Shown here in pieces: positions 35,439 through 42,699 of a DNA stretch of 64,000 bases (position 1 is the first letter of the stretch; the number at the start of each line of letters is the position of its first letter). The position numbers were made by a program, and so were the translations under genes. The notes below the pieces were generated by a model. It was given only the letters and a program-made list of their open reading frames with translations, was not told where the DNA came from and searched no databases. Source of the stretch: an uncultured Pelagibacteraceae bacterium (lineage in GTDB: Bacteria; Pseudomonadota; Alphaproteobacteria; Pelagibacterales; Pelagibacteraceae); the NCBI GenBank assembly GCA_902592985.1, contig CACJGR010000002.1:1-64000 (forward strand). Reading direction: 5' to 3'.

Positions 35439-35981
35439 TTAAGATATTGATTTTTCTTTTGGTTCGCTAAGTTCTATACAGTTGCTTTTAATTCTTTGAA
35501 AAGCATTACCCACATCATATAATTCCCAATTATTGAAGGTGATATCAAAATATTTTTTGGCTTTAAAGCCATGACCATCAACTATTTTGATTTCATATCT
35601 ATCAAGCTCTTTGAGGGCACTTGCTAATGTATCTACTGGCCAACTTCCAAGACTAAACCAGACTTGATAACCCATTAAAAATGGACGAACCATAAACACT
35701 TTAATTTCATAACCAGAAACATCATTAATTTGAATTGGAATTTTTTGACCATTAAGTTGAGATATGTCAGCGGGCTTTTGGTAGGTATAAAACGTGACTA
35801 CATGTTGAACAGTATCGCAATGATCTTTTCTCATGATAAATCTTAATTTATCACCATACGTGACTTCACCAGCAAGCGCACCATAACTAAAACCCCCGTC
35901 AAGTTTATCAAAATCCCACTTGTCATCTGCTAGAACGTTGATAGGAACTAAAATTAAAATTAAAATATAGAAGATTCGCAT
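35439..35981 (-). CDS. Secreted protein of unknown function
   Basis: A 180-residue protein with a clear signal peptide: a short basic start, a hydrophobic core IFYILILILVPINVL and an Ala-Asp cleavage area at ~18-19. The mature part is beta-rich, with two cysteines (in KDHCDTVQHV and SNCIELSE) that could form a disulfide in the periplasm. I do not recognise the family. It is the last gene inside the direct repeats and runs opposite to the hsd genes, so it may be part of the mobile cargo or older host sequence. Confidence 0.7.
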   Translation of the reverse strand: MRIFYILILILVPINVLADDKWDFDKLDGGFSYGALAGEVTYGDKLRFIMRKDHCDTVQHVVTFYTYQKPADISQLNGQKIPIQINDVSGYEIKVFMVRPFLMGYQVWFSLGSWPVDTLASALKELDRYEIKIVDGHGFKAKKYFDITFNNWELYDVGNAFQRIKSNCIELSEPKEKSIS

Positions 35982-36072
35982 TAAGCTTTTTTAGAAGAGC
36001 CAAATGGTTTTATTAGGACGTTAATTTGTTCTAAAAAAGACTTACCAAAAAGCTCTAGAATAGACCATTTGA

Positions 36073-36105
36073 TTTATCTCAAAATGTTCTAGTTCGGGGA
36101 CTAGT
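36073..36105. repeat. Right copy of the 33-base direct repeat
   Basis: Same 33 bases and orientation as 28343-28375. It is directly followed by a T run, so on the plus strand the CTAGT/ACTAG hairpin plus Ts could also act as a terminator, although no plus-strand gene ends close by. To the left the two copies diverge at once; to the right they differ after the ACTAGT. Confidence 0.85.
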
Positions 36106-36171
36106 TTTTTATGAAAATTGATGAATCTTTATGCGATTAATTTTTTATGAATTTTAAATTGTCCGCATAAC

Positions 36172-36211
36172 TAGTGTAGAGTAGTGTAGGTGAGTGTGGG
36201 TTAATGTGTTC
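36172..36211. repeat. Four degenerate 10-base tandem units
   Basis: Units read TAGTGTAGAG, TAGTGTAGGT, GAGTGTGGGT and TAATGTGTTC, sharing an AGTGT core with a period of ten bases (about one helical turn). Such phased repeats are typical of protein-binding arrays, for example recombinase arm sites. No protein can be assigned. Confidence 0.5.
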
Positions 36212-36213
36212 CT

Positions 36214-36282
36214 CTAGTGCCTTAAATAATCGCCAGCTTCCTGAATAATTTTCCAGAGTTTACTTGCGTTTTCTTTGTTCAA
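36214..36282 (-). pseudogene. Truncated copy of the small gene at 28098
   Basis: On the minus strand this reads NKENASKLWKIIQEAGDYLR then a His and a stop, the same 20 residues as the start of the protein at 28098-28325. The DNA match spans about 61 bases (36220-36280 against 28263-28323) with three differences. The start codon is TTG instead of ATG and the rest of the gene is missing. It ends two bases before the stop of the first tandem hydrolase gene. It is a remnant, not an expressed gene. Confidence 0.8.
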
Positions 36283-36284
36283 AT

Positions 36285-37304
36285 TTAATTAAGTAAATTT
36301 TTTTTAAAAAATTTTAAGAACGGGCCCTTGAATTGTTCCCAACTTTTTCCGCCACCTTTCCTTGTTCCACCTATGTGATAGCCATATGTAATACATGAAG
36401 CATCTATCTTGACGTCCTTGTTCGGCATTCCGTCATCTTCTGTATAGTAAGCGGGACATTCAAGCCATTTTTCTTGGTTTGCCTCATATTCAGCTTCGTA
36501 ATTAGCCTCGAATCCATGACCCCATCTTGCTTTAGTAGTTACTTTTATATCTGCTCCATTTGCTTTCATTTTTTCTCCATATTCTTCACATAAGTGTGCA
36601 TGTGAAGCATCATCAATTTTACCATTGACCATCCAGATTTTGGTTTCTGGTATCGGTTGAGGATTTCTAAAATATCCTGACTGATGACATTCATTAGATC
36701 TAGGTAGTGAAGCAGCAAAATACAAATCTTTACTGATAAGTGCATCTCTTATTCTTCTTTCAGCGATTGCAAGTGAATTCATTCCACCTCTTGACCAACC
36801 AGTAATTCCAACTTTTTTAATATTAATCTTTGGATTTTTTGACAAATATTCAAGTGTCATAAATGCATCAATATAAAATGAATAAGTTGATACTTGTGCT
36901 TGATCAGCTCCTGCACTTATTACATGTCTTCCACTAAAATTATCTACGAACATTACTGCAATTCCTTTTTTCAGCAATATCTTTGCCATTAGTCTGTTAA
37001 ATTTAAACCATTCATTGCTAAATAGAGCAGATCCACCACTTGCATGATTGAATACTAAAACAGGGAATGGACCTTCACCCTTTTTAGGATATGCAATTAA
37101 TGCATCTATTTTGACTGGTGAATTTTTATATGACCCATCTTTTAAACTCATAAATTCATTCGGAAAAGGTCCCGAATTATATGAAAGGATTTTTACCATC
37201 TTAGCATCTTTAAAATATGGCCATAAAGTAAATAATGGTGAAGTTCCAGCAAATAAAGAGCTAGTTAGTAAAAAGTAAATTAGGATTATTAATATTTTTT
37301 TCAT
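36285..37304 (-). CDS. Secreted dienelactone-hydrolase-like protein, copy 1
   Basis: A 339-residue alpha/beta hydrolase with a signal peptide (basic start, ILIILIYFLLTSSLF core, cleavage near AGTSP). The nucleophile elbow is GWSRGGMNSL near residue 170, the acid is probably in VNGKIDDASHAH and the histidine in RWGHGFEANYEAEYE. It is most like dienelactone hydrolases and related esterases, here probably periplasmic. It is the downstream member of a tandem pair separated by two bases from copy 2, with near-identical 3' ends. The substrate is unknown; an ester or lactone is likely. Confidence 0.85.
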   Translation of the reverse strand: MKKILIILIYFLLTSSLFAGTSPLFTLWPYFKDAKMVKILSYNSGPFPNEFMSLKDGSYKNSPVKIDALIAYPKKGEGPFPVLVFNHASGGSALFSNEWFKFNRLMAKILLKKGIAVMFVDNFSGRHVISAGADQAQVSTYSFYIDAFMTLEYLSKNPKINIKKVGITGWSRGGMNSLAIAERRIRDALISKDLYFAASLPRSNECHQSGYFRNPQPIPETKIWMVNGKIDDASHAHLCEEYGEKMKANGADIKVTTKARWGHGFEANYEAEYEANQEKWLECPAYYTEDDGMPNKDVKIDASCITYGYHIGGTRKGGGKSWEQFKGPFLKFFKKNLLN

Positions 37305-37306
37305 AT

Positions 37307-38326
37307 TTAATTAAGTAAATTTTTTTTAAAAAATTTTAAGAACGGGCCCTTGAATTGTTCCCAACTTTTTCCGCCACCTTTCCTTGTTCCACCTACATGG
37401 TAACCATAAGTAATACATGAAGCATCTATCTTGACGTCCTTGTTCGGCATTCCGTCATCTTCTGTATAGTAATCGGGACATTCATGCCAGGCTTCTAGGT
37501 TTGCTTCATATTCAGCTGAATAATTAGCCTCGAACATATGACCCCATCCACTTTTAGTAGTTACTTTTATATCTGCTCCATTTGCTTTCATTTTTTCTCC
37601 ATATTCTTCACATATGTGTGCATGTGAAGCATCATCAATTTTACCATTGACCATCCAGATTTTGGTTTCTGGTATCGGTTGAGGATTTCTAAAAAATCCT
37701 GACTGGCGACATTCTACAGATCTAGGTTGTGAAGCAGCAAAATATAAATCTTTACTGATAAGTGCATCTCTTATTCTTCTTTCAGCGATTGCAAGTGAAG
37801 TCATTCCACCTCTTGAGCCACCAGTAATTCCAACTTTTTTTATATTAACCCTTGGATCTTTTGACAAATATTCAAGCGTCATAAATGCATCAATATAAAA
37901 TGAATAAGTTGATACTTGTGCTTGATCTTCCGCTGCACTTACTACATTTCTTCCATTAAAATTATCGACGAACATTACTGCAATTCCTTTTTTCAGCAAT
38001 ATCTTTGCCGTTAGTCTGTTAAATTTATTCCATTTACCGCTAAATGACCTAGCTCCACCGCTTGAATGATTGTATACCAAAACAGGGAATGGTCCTTCAC
38101 CTTTCTTAGGAAATACCATTAGTGCATCTATAGTGACTGGTGATTTTTTATACGACCCATCTTTTAAAGTAATAAATTCATTTGGAAAAGGTCCCGAATT
38201 ATATGAAGGGATTTGTACCATCTTACCCTCTTTAAAATATTTCCATAAAGTAAATAATTGTGATGTTCCAGCAAACGAAGAACTTGTAATAAATACACAA
38301 AACAGAATTATAAATATTTTTTTCAT
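37307..38326 (-). CDS. Secreted dienelactone-hydrolase-like protein, copy 2
   Basis: A 339-residue paralogue of its neighbour with the same length, signal peptide and domain layout. The nucleophile elbow is GGSRGGMTSL and the histidine region is GWGHMFEANYSAEYE. The two copies differ at scattered positions over the first 230 residues, but the last ~30 residues and their DNA are nearly identical, including the intergenic AATTAAGTAAATT. This suggests a tandem duplication followed by local gene conversion. The differences next to the nucleophile and the histidine may change substrate preference. It lies 24 bases after the TPR-methyltransferase gene on the same strand. Confidence 0.85.
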   Translation of the reverse strand: MKKIFIILFCVFITSSSFAGTSQLFTLWKYFKEGKMVQIPSYNSGPFPNEFITLKDGSYKKSPVTIDALMVFPKKGEGPFPVLVYNHSSGGARSFSGKWNKFNRLTAKILLKKGIAVMFVDNFNGRNVVSAAEDQAQVSTYSFYIDAFMTLEYLSKDPRVNIKKVGITGGSRGGMTSLAIAERRIRDALISKDLYFAASQPRSVECRQSGFFRNPQPIPETKIWMVNGKIDDASHAHICEEYGEKMKANGADIKVTTKSGWGHMFEANYSAEYEANLEAWHECPDYYTEDDGMPNKDVKIDASCITYGYHVGGTRKGGGKSWEQFKGPFLKFFKKNLLN

Positions 38327-38350
38327 AGATTAAATCCTATACAAAATTTT

Positions 38351-39550
38351 TTATTTTTTTAATTTTACAGCTACTTGTTTTTCAAAAAGTGAAACTGCAA
38401 GTACTTCATAGCCAATTCCCAGATTATTACAAAATTCGTTTAGCGCTTTATATTCGTCTTTTTCCCAGTTCTTATTCATTATAAATTCATCGAAAACTAA
38501 AATTGTTGTTTCGTCAACTACTTTTTTTGAATAATTTAAAGCACACAATGTCGATGAATATAAATCTGCATCAAAATTTATTAGTGATGCCAGAGGTCTT
38601 TTTTTAGAAAAAAATTTTGGAAGTGTATCTTCAAATTTCCCTACAATAAATTCTCCACCTAAAATTTTAGGCACTGAACCAAAACTAGAATAAGTACCTT
38701 TCGGTAAATTAGCCCAAGACTCAGGAAGTCCAGTAAAGGTGTCAAACCCAAAACCTTTTTTAAAGCTATTGATGAGGTATTGAAATGCTTGACCATTCCA
38801 GACTCCAAATTCATAAAAAGGTCTTGATTTGTCAGTTAATGCAACAACGCCATCAAAAAAATTCCAGCGATTAAAAAAAATCTTTGGTAGTTTAGGCAGT
38901 GAAAAAATCCACTTGATAGATCTCATATATGGATGGATAGAATCAGATGATTTGTTCAAAGATTCAAATTCACTAAAGTTTCCTTTAAAACCCTGTAATG
39001 CACTTATCATAATCTTTGCTTTGATGTATTTATGATCAATTTGATATAATTTTTTCAGTATAGTTAAAGCTTCATCAGTGTCTGAGGCTAACCCGTGTAA
39101 ATTCCAGTATGCATTTGAATAAGTAGGTTTAATTTTGATTGCTTTTTCAAAACAACTTTTTGCTTTTTGAAGATCTCCAGATTGTAAGAATACAATTCCA
39201 AGGTTGTTATGGGCTTTTTCATGATTGGAATTAAGTTCGATTACTTTTTCAAAACAACTTTTCGCTTTTTGAAGATCACCCAATTCTTTTAATGCTAGTC
39301 CAAGATTATTATGTGCACCAACACGATTAGGATCAATTTCAATTGCTTTTTCAAAACAACTTTTCGCTTTTTGAAGATCTCCAGATTGTAGGAATATAAC
39401 TCCAAGAGAGTTATGTGCATCAAAATGATTAGGATTTGTTTTTAAGGTTTCTTTGTAAAGATTCTCAGCAACTTGAAAATTCTTTTTTTGATGATTTTGG
39501 GTGGCTAGTGCAAAAGCTTCTTCTGTAGTTAGATTTTTTTTTTCGTTCAT
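38351..39550 (-). CDS. TPR-repeat protein fused to a TylF-type methyltransferase domain
   Basis: This 399-residue protein has four tetratricopeptide repeats (residues ~8-146), three of them almost the same (for example GDLQKAKSCFEKAIEI). From ~225 it has a SAM-dependent methyltransferase domain of the macrocin O-methyltransferase (TylF) type: FYEFGVWNGQAFQYL is the SAM-binding start, then GFDTFTGLPESW, INFDADLYSSTL and LVFDEF with metal-binding acids. No signal peptide is seen. Such fusions are common among proteins that modify glycans or small secondary metabolites. The target is unknown. Confidence 0.83.
   Translation of the reverse strand: MNEKKNLTTEEAFALATQNHQKKNFQVAENLYKETLKTNPNHFDAHNSLGVIFLQSGDLQKAKSCFEKAIEIDPNRVGAHNNLGLALKELGDLQKAKSCFEKVIELNSNHEKAHNNLGIVFLQSGDLQKAKSCFEKAIKIKPTYSNAYWNLHGLASDTDEALTILKKLYQIDHKYIKAKIMISALQGFKGNFSEFESLNKSSDSIHPYMRSIKWIFSLPKLPKIFFNRWNFFDGVVALTDKSRPFYEFGVWNGQAFQYLINSFKKGFGFDTFTGLPESWANLPKGTYSSFGSVPKILGGEFIVGKFEDTLPKFFSKKRPLASLINFDADLYSSTLCALNYSKKVVDETTILVFDEFIMNKNWEKDEYKALNEFCNNLGIGYEVLAVSLFEKQVAVKLKK
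39113..39418 (-). repeat. Three tandem 102-base units coding for TPR motifs
   Basis: Three 34-codon units in the TPR-methyltransferase gene are strongly alike at DNA level; the TTTTTCAAAACAACTTT stretch recurs every 102 bases. Their likeness exceeds what TPR function requires, which points to recent unit duplication and possible copy-number variation between strains. Confidence 0.8.
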
Positions 39551-39561
39551 TTTATTCTTTA

Positions 39562-41637
39562 TTAAAATTTATTTGAAATTTCTAGTCTTGCACCATAATC
39601 AGGTATTGCACTCATCAAAGAATAGTTTGATCCAAATGTAATATCGAAACCATTTATATTTCTTTTATAATCTAAAAAAGCTTTGTTGCTGTCTAAGGAC
39701 ATAGCGTATTCTGTATTTCTTCGTGATATATAGTTGGCGCCAAAATATAAAGCATCACTATAACCACCTCCTTTACTTTGAGTTCGTTGATAACTAGAAG
39801 TAAAATCCCAGCCTGCATCTGTTATGTAGTCAAAACCAAGTTTACTTTTAAAATTGTGAGTTGAGCTATTTATATTAGACAATGTATAAGTTGAGCCTGC
39901 GCCAGATGTGTATGATATTTTTTGTCTAGATGACGGACTAATATCTAGAAAATAATCATATTCAAGATATGGTTTAAAGATACCACTTTCCAAGTTAGTA
40001 CTATTATCTACTGCTCCACCTATAGAAGTTATTATTGTTCCTATATTTTGTCTATCAAACTTTAAATTTGTCGATCCACTTTCGCTATAATCTGAGAGAG
40101 ATGTAAATCCAAGATCAAGTTTTATTTTTGGTGTAAAATTTAATTTATTTTGTTTAAATGTTTCTCGGATTTTAAATGAACTAAATATCTGATTGCCATT
40201 TCTTGAACCTTCTGTTGAGGTTGATCCAACTGCATTTACAATGTCTGTTTTAAATGTACCTATTCCTATTAAACTATCTATAAATTTACCTTCTCCGTGT
40301 GGACGAGTTTCATATAGTGTTAAGCTAACAGCATCCATAGCCAAAGAATTTTTTACATTGCCAAAATCAATATCATCATTTCCAAATCTTAAGGCTACAC
40401 CAGACATCCTGCCATTATCAGTACTTTTGTCTGCACCAATTGTAATTGCAGTAGTGTTTATATTTTTTGCAGAAGAGCCAAGAGTGTCTCCAATTTTTCC
40501 AATACTGACAGTTCCTTCGCTCCACAATGACCAGTTGTTGGCTTTTAATTCTGAGGTTGTATTTTCATTATTTAAATAAATAGGAATTAAATAATTAGAC
40601 AAGGATGCTAAAATTGGATTTGAAAACTGAAATTTAATATTTTGATTAGTTAAATTACTATTGTTATTATTTCTTCTTAACCATTCCATACGATTTAATA
40701 CTGGATATGTGGTGTGTTGTATAAGTTGTTTTGCAGATTCAGCCTGTGATTCAATCGAAGCTACATCATCTTTATCAGTTGTTGGGTCCGTACAATTAAT
40801 AACGCCATAATAACAAGATAGTTTGTATTCAATAATATCGTTACCAATGTCACCCACAACAAACATCTTGGATCCATCCGAACTAAACGCTAAAGCTGCT
40901 GGGTCATCATCTTGATCACTTACACTAAAACTGCCTACAAAAGAGGCAGTGGACACATCAAAGGCTGTGGTTAAAGTATATTCATGTATGTCATTATCTT
41001 CCCAGCCTACAACATACATCTTAGTTCCATCTGAATTAAAATCTAAATCCATTGGGTATATATCTTGACTAACCAAAAATCTCTCACCATCCCCTGCATA
41101 AGATGCTGTTGAAAGATCAAAACCTGTACTTAATGTATATTCATTAACGTAATCAGTTTGTGAACCCAAAACAAACATTTTAGTTCCATCTAAATTAAAT
41201 GCTAAACCATTTGAAGCTGTCTCTTCAGAAGCTATGCTAAAATTATTAACAGAAGAGGCAGTTGAGACATCAAAGCCTGTGGTTAATGAGAATGCATAAA
41301 CTTTCTCTTTATCTCTACCCAAAACAAACATTTTAGTTCCATCTGAGTTAAACTCTACATCCCTTGCATCATTATCTGCACTACTTTTACGGTCTACAAA
41401 AGTAGCTGTAGAAACATTCCAAGCTGTACTTAATGTATATTCATTAACATCATCACCCTCCCAGCCAATAACAAACATCTTGGTACCATCATTATTAAAT
41501 GTTAACCCTCTTGGTTCGTCCTCTTGAGAGCTTATTACGTCATGATTATTAACAAATGTAGGTGCGGCATAAGCTTTAGAAAACAATAAAGCCAAAATAA
41601 AAAACACAATATAGAAAATTTTAATAAATTTATTCAT
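39562..41637 (-). CDS. Outer-membrane beta-barrel protein with a beta-propeller-like passenger
   Basis: A 691-residue secreted protein. A signal peptide (FIKIFYIVFFILALLFSKAYA) ends near residue 24. Residues ~25-285 are five ~50-residue repeats with the pattern N-x-DGTKMFV-x-G ... EYTLST-x-FDVSTASFV, predicted to fold as propeller blades. A helical linker (~290-325) leads to a C-terminal autotransporter-type beta-barrel (~400-691) ending in phenylalanine (LEISNKF), the usual barrel end signal. It is probably displayed on the cell surface. The function of the repeats is unknown; adhesion or ligand capture are options. Confidence 0.82.
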   Translation of the reverse strand: MNKFIKIFYIVFFILALLFSKAYAAPTFVNNHDVISSQEDEPRGLTFNNDGTKMFVIGWEGDDVNEYTLSTAWNVSTATFVDRKSSADNDARDVEFNSDGTKMFVLGRDKEKVYAFSLTTGFDVSTASSVNNFSIASEETASNGLAFNLDGTKMFVLGSQTDYVNEYTLSTGFDLSTASYAGDGERFLVSQDIYPMDLDFNSDGTKMYVVGWEDNDIHEYTLTTAFDVSTASFVGSFSVSDQDDDPAALAFSSDGSKMFVVGDIGNDIIEYKLSCYYGVINCTDPTTDKDDVASIESQAESAKQLIQHTTYPVLNRMEWLRRNNNNSNLTNQNIKFQFSNPILASLSNYLIPIYLNNENTTSELKANNWSLWSEGTVSIGKIGDTLGSSAKNINTTAITIGADKSTDNGRMSGVALRFGNDDIDFGNVKNSLAMDAVSLTLYETRPHGEGKFIDSLIGIGTFKTDIVNAVGSTSTEGSRNGNQIFSSFKIRETFKQNKLNFTPKIKLDLGFTSLSDYSESGSTNLKFDRQNIGTIITSIGGAVDNSTNLESGIFKPYLEYDYFLDISPSSRQKISYTSGAGSTYTLSNINSSTHNFKSKLGFDYITDAGWDFTSSYQRTQSKGGGYSDALYFGANYISRRNTEYAMSLDSNKAFLDYKRNINGFDITFGSNYSLMSAIPDYGARLEISNKF
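40783..41565 (-). repeat. Five-fold repeat coding for propeller-like blades
   Basis: Five units of about 150 bases encode the repeated DGTKMFV ... EYTLST motif. Bases matching AACATCTTGGTACCATC and close variants recur once per unit on the plus strand, so the repetition is visible in DNA as well as in protein. Confidence 0.7.
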
Positions 41638-41753
41638 TAATACACAACAAACCCAAAACCATAATTCTTACAAGTTTTTCATTATCAAATGTTATCAAAA
41701 GGATCTAAATTTTACTATTTGATTTATCTTTTTTGTATATTAAATAAACTTAT

Positions 41754-41775
41754 ATAAAGCTTTTATAAAGCTTTT
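41754..41775. repeat. Perfect 11-base tandem repeat between divergent genes
   Basis: ATAAAGCTTTT occurs twice in a row at 41754-41764 and 41765-41775; each unit contains the palindrome AAAGCTTT. It lies 33 bases before the PhyH-family gene and 117 bases from the start of the barrel-protein gene, a position suited to an operator for either. No regulator can be named. Confidence 0.55.
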
Positions 41776-41808
41776 AGGGATCGTTGTTCTATGTTATTTT
41801 ATAATTAA

Positions 41809-42675
41809 ATGAAAATAACAAAGGAACAAAATGAGTTCTTTGATAAAGAAGGATACCTTTTTTTTCCCAGTATTTTTTCAAAAAAAGAAGTTCAAAATTT
41901 ATTATATGCAGTTCCTGAACTTTATGAAATAAGAGAAGAATACAATTTTCGTGAAAAAGGAAGTGACGTAGTTCGTACAAATTTTGCAGCTCATCTATAT
42001 AGCTTACCTTTTGCAAAACTTGCTCGACATCCTCGAATGATTCAACCAGTTGAAGACTTGCTTCAAGAAAAATTGTACATGCATCAATTTAAAATTAATG
42101 GAAAAATGGCGTTTGAAGGTGATGTGTGGCAATGGCATCAGGACTACGGAACGTGGTTTAATGATGATTTAATGCCAAGTGCTCGTGCTATGAATGTTGC
42201 AATTTTTCTTGATGAAGTTAATGAGTTTAATGGTCCTCTTTTATTTATTCCAGGTAGCCATAAAAAAGGAGTTATAAAAGCTAAACATGATTTAACTACA
42301 ACTAGCTATCCACTTTGGACAATAGATAACGATTTAATAAGACAACTGGTTGATAGAGCTGGTGGGCGCAAAGGAGGTATTGTAAGTCCAAAAGGTCCAG
42401 CAGGATCAATGATTATATTCCACAGCTGTTTAGTTCATGCTTCTAGCAATAATCTATCACCCTTTAATAGGATAAGCGTTTACTTAAGCTTATGTGCGGT
42501 GAGCAATCATATTCGAAGATTCAAACGTAAGGAATATATAGCTCATCGTGATTTTACTCCTATTGAATGTTTACCAGATGATTGTTTAACAAAAGATTAT
42601 GAAGTTAACTTGCCTTGGCAGAAAGGTGTTCCAGAAAGTGCTTATCAAACTTCACTTGAAGAAATACCTGAATAA
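41809..42675 (+). CDS. Phytanoyl-CoA dioxygenase (PhyH) family oxygenase
   Basis: This 288-residue protein is a 2-oxoglutarate/Fe(II) oxygenase of the PhyH family. The iron ligands are in WQWHQDYGTW (H-x-D near residue 108) and SCLVHASSNN (distal His near 206), with the 2-oxoglutarate arginine in NRISVYLS. The EQNEFFDKEGYLFFPSIF N-terminus is typical of the ectoine hydroxylase/PhyH group. It precedes the SAF-domain dehydrogenase by 24 bases on the same strand, so the two probably act on one substrate. The substrate cannot be told from sequence. Confidence 0.87.
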   Translation: MKITKEQNEFFDKEGYLFFPSIFSKKEVQNLLYAVPELYEIREEYNFREKGSDVVRTNFAAHLYSLPFAKLARHPRMIQPVEDLLQEKLYMHQFKINGKMAFEGDVWQWHQDYGTWFNDDLMPSARAMNVAIFLDEVNEFNGPLLFIPGSHKKGVIKAKHDLTTTSYPLWTIDNDLIRQLVDRAGGRKGGIVSPKGPAGSMIIFHSCLVHASSNNLSPFNRISVYLSLCAVSNHIRRFKRKEYIAHRDFTPIECLPDDCLTKDYEVNLPWQKGVPESAYQTSLEEIPE

Positions 42676-42699
42676 TAAAAAAATTAACTAACTTAAATT

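Larger units (their letters stand above)
35982..36284. other. Gene-free stretch at the right border of the island
   Basis: No full gene fits in these 303 bases. From left to right they hold an inverted repeat (CAAATGGT at 36001-36008 with ACCATTTG at 36064-36071), the right copy of the 33-base direct repeat, a run of four degenerate 10-base units, and a truncated copy of the small gene from the left border. The mixture of remnants marks a place where DNA has been rearranged more than once. Confidence 0.7.

Noticed and set aside
39113-39418. Regularly spaced repeats resembling an array
   Set aside because: The period of 102 bases equals three 34-residue TPR motifs in an intact reading frame; there are no unique spacers, so this is not a CRISPR array. 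No CRISPR array or cas gene was seen anywhere.
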